Source of the DNA: Panagrolaimus kolymaensis
Taxonomy: Eukaryota; Nematoda; Chromadorea; Rhabditida; Panagrolaimidae
Assembly (NCBI GenBank): GCA_028622995.1
Contig: JAJQJQ010000100.1
Coordinates: 88,029 to 152,028 of the forward strand
DNA: 64,000 nt
Direction: 5' to 3'
Shown: positions 1 to 10,500 of the stretch, in pieces
Layout: every line of letters begins with the position of its first letter
How positions within the stretch are numbered: the first letter of the stretch is position 1
The notes under the pieces: generated by a model
What the model was told of the DNA's origin: nothing
Database searches by the model: none
What the model saw: the letters and a program-made list of their open reading frames with translations, nothing else
Made by a program: the position numbers and the translations under genes

Positions 1-166
1 ATAGCTTTGCTATTTTTAACGCCTCCACAATGAATGGAACGTTTGAAGCTTGACTTCAATTATTCAAAAAATAAAAATAAATATTGCGAAAATTAACCAT
101 AAAAAGTTAGCTTCAAAACAAAAATTTTGTAATAGCATTGCTATTTTTAACGCCCCCACCAAGAAT

Positions 167-300
167 GGAACGTTTGAAGCTAGAATTTCGAGATTCAATA
201 AAATAAAATTAAAAATATTGCGAAGAATAACCTTAAAAAGTAAGCTTCAAAACAAAAAATTTGGAAAAGCTTTTCTATTTTTAACGCCTCCATCAAGAAT
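167..300 (+). repeat. Reference type B1 monomer (134 bp, X2 block preceded by L1)
   Basis: This unit has the X2 block but keeps GGAACG and GAAGCTAGAATTTCG instead of GGAAAG and GAAGCCAG, and it follows an L1 linker (here with ACGCCCCCACC). Its tail is AGAATAACCTTAAAAAG followed by TAAGCTTC, which creates a HindIII site at a different place from that in type A. It ends in the GGAAAAGCTTTTC linker form. On reading, B1 occurs only in the first 14.6 kb of the window. Confidence 0.9.
264..275. other. 12-bp perfect palindrome GAAAAGCTTTTC (example)
   Basis: This palindrome replaces the AATAG..CTATT dyad in the linker form that follows AAAATTTGG, found at several positions in the first 7.5 kb and near 9770. 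It contains a HindIII site. In a copy near 2769 it is broken (GAAAAGATTTTC), and in 11.8-14.5 kb related linkers read GGAATAGTTTTTC. Confidence 0.6.
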
Positions 301-1089
301 GGAACGTTTGAAGCTTAACTTCAATTATTCAAAAAATAAAAATAAATATTGCGAAAATTAACCATAAAAAGTTAGCTTCAAAACAAAAATTTTGTAATAG
401 CTTTGCTATTTTTAACGCCTCCACAATGAATGGAACGTTTGAAGCTTGACTTCAATTATTCAAAAAATAAAAATAAATATTGCGAAAATTAACCATAAAA
501 AGTTAGCTTCAAAACAAAAAATTTGGAAAAGCTTTTCTATTTTTAACGCCTCCATCAAGAATGGAACGTTTGAAGCTTAACTTCAATTATTCAAAAAATA
601 AAAATAAATATTGCGAAAATTAACCATAAAAAGTTAGCTTCAAAACAAAAATTTTGTAATAGCTTTGCTATTTTTAACGCCTCCACAATGAATGGAACGT
701 TTGAAGCTTGACTTCAATTATTCAAAAAATAAAAATAAATATTGCGAAAATTAACCATAAAAAGTTAGCTTCAAAACAAAAAATTTGGAAAAGCTTTTCT
801 ATTTTTAACGCCTCCATCAAGAATGGAACGTTTGAAGCTTAACTTCAATTATTCAAAAAATAAAAATAAATATTGCGAAAATTAACCATAAAAAGTTAGC
901 TTCAAAACAATAATTTTGTAATAGCATTGCTATTTTTAACGCCTCCACCAAGAATGGAACGTTTGAAGCTAGAATTTCGAGATTCAATAAAATAAAATTA
1001 AAAATATTGCGAAGAATAACCTTAAAAAGATAGCTTCAAAACAAAAATTTAGTAATAGATTTGCTATTTTTAACGCCTCCACCAAGAAT

Positions 1090-1220
1090 GGAACGTTTGA
1101 AGCTTGACTTCAATTATTCAAAAAATAAAAATAAATATTGCGAAAATTAACCATAAAAAGTTAGCTTCAAAACAAAAATTTTGTAATACTTTTTCTATAA
1201 ATAAAACCTGCATCACTTAT
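1090..1220 (+). repeat. Reference type A monomer (131 bp, X1 block, L2 linker)
   Basis: This monomer shows the parts of type A in order: GGAACGTTTGAAGC (14 bp); the 40-bp X1 block starting TTGACTTCAATTATTC and ending TATTGCGA; tail AAATTAACCATAAAAAG; the AGCTTCAAAACAAAAA box; TTTTGTAAT; and here the L2 linker CTTTTTCTATAAATAAAACC ending CACTTAT. It carries 5'-AAGCTT (HindIII) at the start of X1. Type A is the most abundant monomer and is found throughout the window. Sub-variants include TTCATAAAAT for TTCAAAAAAT in X1 (common after 14.67 kb), GATAGC for GTTAGC before the last box, and TTTAGTAAT for TTTTGTAAT. Confidence 0.95.
1097..1113. other. Short dyad at the X1 start (example)
   Basis: TTGAAG-CTTGA-CTTCAA is a perfect 6-bp inverted repeat with a 5-bp loop, present in essentially every type A monomer. 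In the first 7.5 kb the loop variant CTTAA occurs with the arms unchanged. TTTGAAGC here can also pair with GCTTCAAA about 60 bp downstream in the same monomer. B1 and B2 units lack the downstream arm of the short dyad. The function is unknown. Confidence 0.6.
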
Positions 1221-1353
1221 GGAAAGTTTGAAGCCAGAATTTCGAGATTGAATAAAATAAAATTAAAAATATTGCGAAGAATAACCTTAAAAGTTAGCTT
1301 CAAAACAAAAATTTAGTAATAGATTTGCTATTTTTAACGCCTCCACCAAGAAT
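1221..1353 (+). repeat. Reference type B2 monomer (133 bp, X2 block preceded by L2)
   Basis: The unit starts GGAAAGTTTGAAGCC, then the 43-bp X2 block with AGAATTTCGAGATT and a TATTGCGA end, tail AGAATAACCTTAAAAG, the AGCTTCAAAACAAAAA box and an L1 linker. It lacks the HindIII site of type A because AAGCTT is replaced by AAGCCA. X1 and X2 are unlike over their first 16 or so bases but similar in the A-rich part and identical at TATTGCGA, which suggests an old split followed by block exchange. This copy has GAGATTG for the usual GAGATTC, a variant shared with the copies near 3495 and 4551. Confidence 0.93.
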
Positions 1354-1581
1354 GGAACGTTTGAAGCTTGACTTCAATTATTCAAAAAATAAAAATAAAT
1401 ATTGCGAAAATTAACCATAAAAAGTTAGCTTCAAAACAAAAATTTTGTAATACTTTTTCTATAAATAAAACCTGCATCACTTATGGAAAGTTTGAAGCCA
1501 GAATTTCGAGATTCAATAAAATAAAATTAAAAATATTGCGAAGAATAACCTTAAAAGTTAGCTTCAAAACAAAAATTTTGT

Positions 1582-1596
1582 AATAGCTTTGCTATT
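1582..1596. other. Short dyad in the L1 linker (example)
   Basis: AATAGC-TTT-GCTATT forms a perfect 6-bp inverted repeat around a 3-bp loop. In one form or another it stands in most L1 linkers, so roughly every 131 bp, or every 264 bp where A-B2 dimers occur, because L2 lacks it. The outer AATAG..CTATT arms persist while the five central bases vary (CTTTG, CATTG, TTTTG, AATTG, ATTTG, TTATG). It is followed by a run of T, so it looks like an intrinsic terminator, but its density and context make that role unlikely. Confidence 0.6.
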
Positions 1597-2409
1597 TTTA
1601 ACGCCTCCACAATGAATGGAACGTTTGAAGCTTGACTTCAATTATTCAAAAAATAAAAATAAATATTGCGAAAATTAACCATAAAAAGTTAGCTTCAAAA
1701 CAAAAATTTTGTAATAGCATTGCTATTTTTAACGCCCCCACCAAGAATGGAACGTTTGAAGCTAGAATTTCGAGATTCAATAAAATAAAATTAAAAATAT
1801 TGCGAAGAATAACCTTAAAAAGTAAGCTTCAAAACAAAAAATTTGGAAAAGCTTTTCTATTTTTAACGCCTCCATCAAGAATGGAACGTTTGAAGCTTAA
1901 CTTCAATTATTCAAAAAATAAAAATAAATATTGCGAAAATTAACCATAAAAAGTTAGCTTCAAAACAAAAATTTTGTAATAGCTTTGCTATTTTTAACGC
2001 CTCCACAATGAATGGAACGTTTGAAGCTTGACTTCAATTATTCAAAAAATAAAAATAAATATTGCGAAAATTAACCATAAAAAGTTAGCTTCAAAACAAA
2101 AATTTTGTAATAGCATTGCTATTTTTAACGCCTCCACCAAGAATGGAACGTTTGAAGCTAGAATTTCGAGATTCAATAAAATAAAATTAAAAATATTGCG
2201 AAGAATAACCTTAAAAAGATAGCTTCAAAACAAAAATTTAGTAATAGATTTGCTATTTTTAACGCCTCCACCAAGAATGGAACGTTTGAAGCTTGACTTC
2301 AATTATTCAAAAAATAAAAATAAATATTGCGAAAATTAACCATAAAAAGTTAGCTTCAAAACAAAAATTTTGTAATAGCATTGCTATTTTTAACGCCTCC
2401 ACCAAGAAT

Positions 2410-2543
2410 GGAACGTTTGAAGCTAGAATTTCGAGATTCAATAAAATAAAATTAAAAATATTGCGAAAATTAACCATAAAAAGTTAGCTTCAAAACAAAA
2501 AATTTGGAAAAGCTTTTCTATTTTTAACGCCTCCATCAAGAAT
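2410..2543 (+). repeat. Hybrid monomer: X2 (B1) front with type A tail
   Basis: The unit begins as B1 (GAAGCTAGAATTTCGAG) but after TATTGCGA carries AAATTAACCATAAAAAG, the type A tail, instead of AGAATAACC. The switch falls at the TATTGCGA box shared by all monomers, as expected for homologous exchange there. The same kind of switch occurs in the B2 unit at 32528-32661. Confidence 0.85.
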
Positions 2544-3801
2544 GGAACGTTTGAAGCTTAACTTCAATTATTCAAAAAATAAAAATAAATATTGCGAAAA
2601 TTAACCATAAAAAGTTAGCTTCAAAACAAAAATTTTGTAATAGCTTTGCTATTTTTAACGCCTCCACAATGAATGGAACGTTTGAAGCTTGACTTCAATT
2701 ATTCAAAAAATAAAAATAAATATTGCGAAAATTAACCATAAAAAGTTAGCTTCAAAACAAAAAATTTGGAAAAGATTTTCTATTTTTAACGCCTCCATCA
2801 AGAATGGAACGTTTGAAGCTTAACTTCAATTATTCAAAAAATAAAAATAAATATTGCGAAAATTAACCATAAAAAGCTAGCTTCAAAACAATAATTTTGT
2901 AATAGCATTGCTATTTTTAACGCCTCCACCAAGAATGGAACGTTTGAAGCTAGAATTTCGAGATTCAATAAAATAAAATTAAAAATATTGCGAAGAATAA
3001 CCTTAAAAAGATAGCTTCAAAACAAAAATTTAGTAATAGATTTGCTATTTTTAACGCCTCCACCAAGAATGGAACGTTTGAAGCTTGACTTCAATTATTC
3101 AAAAAATAAAAATAAATATTGCGAAAATTAACCATAAAAAGCTAGCTTCAAAACAATAATTTTGTAATAGCATTGCTATTTTTAACGCCTCCACCAAGAA
3201 TGGAACGTTTGAAGCTAGAATTTCGAGATTCAATAAAATAAAATTAAAAATATTGCGAAGAATAACCTTAAAAAGATAGCTTCAAAACAAAAATTTAGTA
3301 ATAGATTTGCTATTTTTAACGCCTCCACCAAGAATGGAACGTTTGAAGCTTGACTTCAATTATTCAAAAAATAAAAATAAATATTGCGAAAATTAACCAT
3401 AAAAAGTTAGCTTCAAAACAAAAATTTTGTAATACTTTTTCTATAAATAAAACCTGCATCACTTATGGAAAGTTTGAAGCCAGAATTTCGAGATTGAATA
3501 AAATAAAATTAAAAATATTGCGAAGAATAACCTTAAAAGTTAGCTTCAAAACAAAAATTTTGTAATAGCTTTGCTATTTTTAACGCCTCCACAATGAATG
3601 GAACGTTTGAAGCTTGACTTCAATTATTCAAAAAATAAAAATAAATATTGCGAAAATTAACCATAAAAAGTTAGCTTCAAAACAAAAATTTTGTAATAGC
3701 ATTGCTATTTTTAACGCCCCCACCAAGAATGGAACGTTTGAAGCTAGAATTTCGAGATTCAATAAAATAAAATTAAAAATATTGCGAAGAATAACCTTAA
3801 A

Positions 3802-5762
3802 AAGTAAGCTTCAAAACAAAAAATTTGGAAAAGCTTTTCTATTTTTAACGCCTCCATCAAGAATGGAACGTTTGAAGCTTAACTTCAATTATTCAAAAAA
3901 TAAAAATAAATATTGCGAAAATTAACCATAAAAAGTTAGCTTCAAAACAAAAATTTTGTAATAGCTTTGCTATTTTTAACGCCTCCACAATGAATGGAAC
4001 GTTTGAAGCTTGACTTCAATTATTCAAAAAATAAAAATAAATATTGCGAAAATTAACCATAAAAAGTTAGCTTCAAAACAAAAAATTTGGAAAAGCTTTT
4101 CTATTTTTAACGCCTCCATCAAGAATGGAACGTTTGAAGCTTAACTTCAATTATTCAAAAAATAAAAATAAATATTGCGAAAATTAACCATAAAAAGCTA
4201 GCTTCAAAACAATAATTTTGTAATAGCATTGCTATTTTTAACGCCTCCACCAAGAATGGAACGTTTGAAGCTAGAATTTCGAGATTCAATAAAATAAAAT
4301 TAAAAATATTGCGAAGAATAACCTTAAAAAGATAGCTTCAAAACAAAAATTTAGTAATAGATTTGCTATTTTTAACGCCTCCACCAAGAATGGAACGTTT
4401 GAAGCTTGACTTCAATTATTCAAAAAATAAAAATAAATATTGCGAAAATTAACCATAAAAAGTTAGCTTCAAAACAAAAATTTTGTAATACTTTTTCTAT
4501 AAATAAAACCTGCATCACTTATGGAAAGTTTGAAGCCAGAATTTCGAGATTGAATAAAATAAAATTAAAAATATTGCGAAGAATAACCTTAAAAGTTAGC
4601 TTCAAAACAAAAATTTAGTAATAGATTTGCTATTTTTAACGCCTCCACCAAGAATGGAACGTTTGAAGCTTGACTTCAATTATTCAAAAAATAAAAATAA
4701 ATATTGCGAAAATTAACCATAAAAAGTTAGCTTCAAAACAAAAATTTTGTAATACTTTTTCTATAAATAAAACCTGCATCACTTATGGAAAGTTTGAAGC
4801 CAGAATTTCGAGATTCAATAAAATAAAATTAAAAATATTGCGAAGAATAACCTTAAAAGTTAGCTTCAAAACAAAAATTTTGTAATAGCTTTGCTATTTT
4901 TAACGCCTCCACAATGAATGGAACGTTTGAAGCTTGACTTCAATTATTCAAAAAATAAAAATAAATATTGCGAAAATTAACCATAAAAAGTTAGCTTCAA
5001 AACAAAAATTTTGTAATAGCATTGCTATTTTTAACGCCCCCACCAAGAATGGAACGTTTGAAGCTAGAATTTCGAGATTCAATAAAATAAAATTAAAAAT
5101 ATTGCGAAGAATAACCTTAAAAAGTAAGCTTCAAAACAAAAAATTTGGAAAAGCTTTTCTATTTTTAACGCCTCCATCAAGAATGGAACGTTTGAAGCTT
5201 AACTTCAATTATTCAAAAAATAAAAATAAATATTGCGAAAATTAACCATAAAAAGTTAGCTTCAAAACAAAAATTTTGTAATAGCTTTGCTATTTTTAAC
5301 GCCTCCACAATGAATGGAACGTTTGAAGCTTGACTTCAATTATTCAAAAAATAAAAATAAATATTGCGAAAATTAACCATAAAAAGTTAGCTTCAAAACA
5401 AAAATTTTGTAATAGCATTGCTATTTTTAACGCCTCCACCAAGAATGGAACGTTTGAAGCTAGAATTTCGAGATTCAATAAAATAAAATTAAAAATATTG
5501 CGAAGAATAACCTTAAAAAGATAGCTTCAAAACAAAAATTTAGTAATAGATTTGCTATTTTTAACGCCTCCACCAAGAATGGAACGTTTGAAGCTTGACT
5601 TCAATTATTCAAAAAATAAAAATAAATATTGCGAAAATTAACCATAAAAAGTTAGCTTCAAAACAAAAATTTTGTAATAGCATTGCTATTTTTAACGCCT
5701 CCACCAAGAATGGAACGTTTGAAGCTAGAATTTCGAGATTCAATAAAATAAAATTAAAATAT
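3802..5762 (+). repeat. Second copy of the 3302-bp-offset duplication
   Basis: This is the partner of the 500-2460 segment. The match is lost on the left near 3700, where this copy has the ACGCCCCCACC linker and the other has CACAATGAAT. It is lost on the right near 5766, where this copy has the normal B tail while the first copy switches to an A-type tail. The last B1 unit has also lost one A in ATTAAAATATTG near 5757. Confidence 0.78.
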
Positions 5763-6237
5763 TGCGAAGAATAACCTTAAAAAGATAGCTTCAAAACAAA
5801 AATTTAGTAATAGATTTGCTATTTTTAACGCCTCCACCAAGAATGGAACGTTTGAAGCTTGACTTCAATTATTCAAAAAATAAAAATAAATATTGCGAAA
5901 ATTAACCTTAAAAAGATAGCTTCAAAACAAAAATTTAGTAATAGATTTGCTATTTTTAACGCCTCCACCAAGAATGGAACGTTTGAAGCTTGACTTCAAT
6001 TATTCAAAAAATAAAAATAAATATTGCGAAAATTAACCATAAAAAGTTAGCTTCAAAACAAAAATTTTGTAATAGCTTTGCTATTTTTAACGCCTCCACA
6101 ATGAATGGAACGTTTGAAGCTTGACTTCAATTATTCAAAAAATAAAAATAAATATTGCGAAAATTAACCATAAAAAGTTAGCTTCAAAACAAAAATTTTG
6201 TAATAGCATTGCTATTTTTAACGCCTCCACCAAGAAT

Positions 6238-6766
6238 GGAAAGTTTGAAGCCAGAATTTCGAGATTCAATAAAATAAAATTAAAAATATTGCGAAGAATA
6301 ACCTTAAAAAGATAGCTTCAAAACAAAAATTTAGTAATAGATTTGCTATTTTTAACGCCTCCACCAAGAATGGAACGTTTGAAGCTTGACTTCAATTATT
6401 CAAAAAATAAAAATAAATATTGCGAAAATTAACCATAAAAAGTTAGCTTCAAAACAAAAATTTTGTAATAGCTTTGCTATTTTTAACGCCTCCACAATGA
6501 ATGGAACGTTTGAAGCTTGACTTCAATTATTCAAAAAATAAAAATAAATATTGCGAAAATTAACCATAAAAAGTTAGCTTCAAAACAAAAATTTTGTAAT
6601 AGCATTGCTATTTTTAACGCCTCCACCAAGAATGGAAAGTTTGAAGCCAGAATTTCGAGATTCAATAAAATAAAATTAAAAATATTGCGAAGAATAACCT
6701 TAAAAGTTAGCTTCAAAACAAAAATTTTGTAATAGCTTTGCTATTTTTAACGCCTCCACAATGAAT
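6238..6766 (+). repeat. B2-like units preceded by L1 linker (hybrids)
   Basis: At 6238 and again at 6634 (396 bp apart) a unit starting GGAAAGTTTGAAGCCAG follows an L1 linker (CTCCACCAAGAAT). Elsewhere the GAAGCCAG form is preceded by L2. These are therefore recombinant units in which the linker/B2 association is broken, with the exchange in or just before GGAAAG. The pair probably arose once and was duplicated with its neighbours. Confidence 0.8.
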
Positions 6767-7529
6767 GGAACGTTTGAAGCTTGACTTCAATTATTCAAAA
6801 AATAAAAATAAATATTGCGAAAATTAACCATAAAAAGTTAGCTTCAAAACAAAAATTTTGTAATAGCATTGCTATTTTTAACGCCCCCACCAAGAATGGA
6901 ACGTTTGAAGCTAGAATTTCGAGATTCAATAAAATAAAATTAAAAATATTGCGAAGAATAACCTTAAAAAGTAAGCTTCAAAACAAAAAATTTGGAAAAG
7001 CTTTTCTATTTTTAACGCCTCCATCAAGAATGGAACGTTTGAAGCTTAACTTCAATTATTCAAAAAATAAAAATAAATATTGCGAAAATTAACCATAAAA
7101 AGTTAGCTTCAAAACAAAAATTTTGTAATAGCTTTGCTATTTTTAACGCCTCCACAATGAATGGAACGTTTGAAGCTTGACTTCAATTATTCAAAAAATA
7201 AAAATAAATATTGCGAAAATTAACCATAAAAAGTTAGCTTCAAAACAAAAATTTTGTAATAGCATTGCTATTTTTAACGCCCCCACCAAGAATGGAACGT
7301 TTGAAGCTAGAATTTCGAGATTCAATAAAATAAAATTAAAAATATTGCGAAGAATAACCTTAAAAAGTAAGCTTCAAAACAAAAATTTTGTAATAGCATT
7401 GCTATTTTTAACGCCCCCACCAAGAATGGAACGTTTGAAGCTAGAATTTCGAGATTCAATAAAATAAAATTAAAAATATTGCGAAGAATAACCTTAAAAA
7501 GTAAGCTTCAAAACAAAAAATTTGGAATA

Positions 7530-10500
7530 GCTTTGCTATTTTTAACGCCTCCACAATGAATGGAACGTTTGAAGCTTGACTTCAATTATTCAAAAAATAA
7601 AAATAAATATTGCGAAAATTAACCATAAAAAGTTAGCTTCAAAACAAAAATTTTGTAATAGCTTTGCTATTTTTAACGCCTCCACAATGAATGGAACGTT
7701 TGAAGCTTGACTTCAATTATTCAAAAAATAAAAATAAATATTGCGAAAATTAACCATAAAAAGTTAGCTTCAAAACAAAAATTTTGTAATAGCTTTGCTA
7801 TTTTTAAAGACCTCCACCAAGAATGGAACGTTTGAAGCTTGACTTCAATTATTCAAAAAATAAAAATAAATATTGCGAAAATTAACCATAAAAAGTTAGC
7901 TTCAAAACAAAAATTTTGTAATAGCTTTGCTATTTTTAACGCCTCCACAATGAATGGAACGTTTGAAGCTTGACTTCAATTATTCAAAAAATAAAAATAA
8001 ATATTGCGAAAATTAACCATAAAAAGTTAGCTTCAAAACAAAAATTTTGTAATAGCTTTGCTATTTTTAAAGACCTCCACCAAGAATGGAACGTTTGAAG
8101 CTTGACTTCAATTATTCAAAAAATAAAAATAAATATTGCGAAAATTAACCATAAAAAGTTAGCTTCAAAACAAAAATTTTGTAATAGCTTTGCTATTTTT
8201 AAAGACCTCCACCAAGAATGGAACGTTTGAAGCTTGACTTCAATTATTCAAAAAATAAAAATAAATATTGCGAAAATTAACCATAAAAAGTTAGCTTCAA
8301 AACAAAAATTTTGTAATAGCTTTGCTATTTTTAACGCCTCCACAATGAATGGAACGTTTGAAGCTTGACTTCAATTATTCAAAAAATAAAAATAAATATT
8401 GCGAAAATTAACCATAAAAAGTTAGCTTCAAAACAAAAATTTTGTAATAGCTTTGCTATTTTTAAAGACCTCCACCAAGAATGGAACGTTTGAAGCTTGA
8501 CTTCAATTATTCAAAAAATAAAAATAAATATTGCGAAAATTAACCTTAAAAAGTAAGCTTCAAAACAAAAATTTTGTAATAGCATTGCTATTTTTAACGC
8601 CCCCACCAAGAATGGAACGTTTGAAGCTAGAATTTCGAGATTCAATAAAATAAAATTAAAAATATTGCGAAGAATAACCTTAAAAAGTAAGCTTCAAAAC
8701 AAAAACTTTGGAATAGCTTTGCTATTTTTAACGCCTCCACAATGAATGGAACGTTTGAAGCTTGACTTCAATTATTCAAAAAATAAAAATAAATATTGCG
8801 AAAATTAACCATAAAAAGTTAGCTTCAAAACAAAAATTTTGTAATAGCTTTGCTATTTTTAACGCCTCCACAATGAATGGAACGTTTGAAGCTTGACTTC
8901 AATTATTCAAAAAATAAAAATAAATATTGCGAAAATTAACCATAAAAAGTTAGCTTCAAAACAAAAATTTTGTAATAGCTTTGCTATTTTTAAAGACCTC
9001 CACCAAGAATGGAACGTTTGAAGCTTGACTTCAATTATTCAAAAAATAAAAATAAATATTGCGAAAATTAACCATAAAAAGTTAGCTTCAAAACAAAAAT
9101 TTTGTAATAGCTTTGCTATTTTTAACGCCTCCACAATGAATGGAACGTTTGAAGCTTGACTTCAATTATTCAAAAAATAAAAATAAATATTGCGAAAATT
9201 AACCATAAAAAGTTAGCTTCAAAACAAAAATTTTGTAATAGCTTTGCTATTTTTAAAGACTCCACCAAGAATGGAACGTTTGAAGCTTGACTTCAATTAT
9301 TCAAAAAATAAAAATAAATATTGCGAAAATTAACCATAAAAAGTTAGCTTCAAAACAAAAATTTTGTAATAGCTTTGCTATTTTTAACGCCTCCACAATG
9401 AATGGAACGTTTGAAGCTTGACTTCAATTATTCAAAAAATAAAAATAAATATTGCGAAAATTAACCATAAAAAGTTAGCTTCAAAACAAAAATTTTGTAA
9501 TAGCTTTGCTATTTTTAAAGACCTCCACCAAGAATGGAACGTTTGAAGCTTGACTTCAATTATTCAAAAAATAAAAATAAATATTGCGAAAATTAACCAT
9601 AAAAAGTTAGCTTCAAAACAAAAATTTTGTAATAGCATTGCTATTTTTAACGCCCCCCACCAAGAATGGAACGTTTGAAGCTAGAATTTCGAGATTCAAT
9701 AAAATAAAATTAAAAATATTGCGAAGAATAACCTTAAAAAGTAAGCTTCAAAACAAAAAATTTGGAAAAGCTTTTCTATTTTTAACGCCTCCATCAAGAA
9801 TGGAACGTTTGAAGCTTAACTTCAATTATTCAAAAAATAAAAATAAATATTGCGAAAATTAACCATAAAAAGTTAGCTTCAAAACAAAAATTTTGTAATA
9901 GCTTTGCTATTTTTAACGCCTCCACAATGAATGGAACGTTTGAAGCTTGACTTCAATTATTCAAAAAATAAAAATAAATATTGCGAAAATTAACCATAAA
10001 AAGTTAGCTTCAAAACAAAAATTTTGTAATAGCATTGCTATTTTTAACGCCCCCACCAAGAATGGAACGTTTGAAGCTAGAATTTCGAGATTCAATAAAA
10101 TAAAATTAAAATTATTGCGAAGAATAACCTTAAAAAGTAAGCTTCAAAACAAAAAATTTGGAATAGCTTTGCTATTTTTAACGCCTCCACAATGAATGGA
10201 ACGTTTGAAGCTTGACTTCAATTATTCAAAAAATAAAAATAAATATTGCGAAAATTAACCATAAAAAGTTAGCTTCAAAACAAAAAATTTGGAATAGCTT
10301 TGCTATTTTTAACGCCTCCACAATGAATGGAACGTTTGAAGCTTGACTTCAATTATTCAAAAAATAAAAATAAATATTGCGAAAATTAACCATAAAAAGT
10401 TAGCTTCAAAACAAAAATTTTGTAATAGCTTTGCTATTTTTAACGCCTCCACAATGAATGGAACGTTTGAAGCTTGACTTCAATTATTCAAAAAATAAAA

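Larger units (their letters stand above)
500..2460 (+). repeat. First copy of a segmental duplication offset by 3302 bp
   Basis: The order of monomer types and private variants from about 500 to 2460 recurs from about 3802 to 5762 at a constant offset of 3302 bp (about 25 monomers). Matching markers are the ACAATAATTTTG variant (911 and 4213), the GAGATTG B2 unit (A starts 1104 and 4406, X1 coordinates), the following B2 dimer (1368 and 4670), the B1 unit after 1632 and 4934, and the A unit at 2028 and 5330. Edges are approximate because the flanks are the same satellite. Confidence 0.8.
1..7530 (+). repeat. Mixed A/B1/B2 sub-region
   Basis: All monomer types occur here, with linkers ending CACAATGAAT, CACCAAGAAT and CATCAAGAAT, and the GGAAAAGCTTTTC linker form found at several positions. 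A (L2)-B2 dimers lie at 1090, 1354, 3336, 4392 and 4656. The tail variant ACAATAATTTTG (for ACAAAAATTTTG) is found near 909, 2890, 3149 and 4211 and serves as a tracer of local duplication. This is the most heterogeneous part of the window. No gene is visible. Confidence 0.85.

Noticed and set aside
50..361. Recurring open frames of 64-103 codons, such as this one, found about a hundred times
   Set aside because: They begin at the TTG of TTGACTTCAATT rather than ATG, are low-complexity Lys/Asn/Ile-rich, have no recognisable domain, and repeat only because the satellite repeats. They stay open over A+B2 because 264 is a multiple of three; type A units of 131 bp shift the frame and end them.
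1090..1220. Yeast-type replication origin consensus on the minus strand of X1 (ATTTATTTTTA)
   Set aside because: It matches only 10 of 11 positions, and such near matches are expected by chance in DNA this rich in A and T.
1582..1603. Rho-independent or RNA polymerase III terminator (AATAGC TTT GCTATT followed by T run)
   Set aside because: The stem is short and A/T-rich, the motif occurs in nearly every L1 linker, and no transcription unit is visible upstream.
6531..6716. Minus-strand open frame of 61 codons, hydrophobic, membrane-like
   Set aside because: It is the complement of A/T-rich satellite, which gives Phe/Ile/Leu codons on this strand by composition alone. It appears at one position only because of a local hybrid unit and has no supporting signals.
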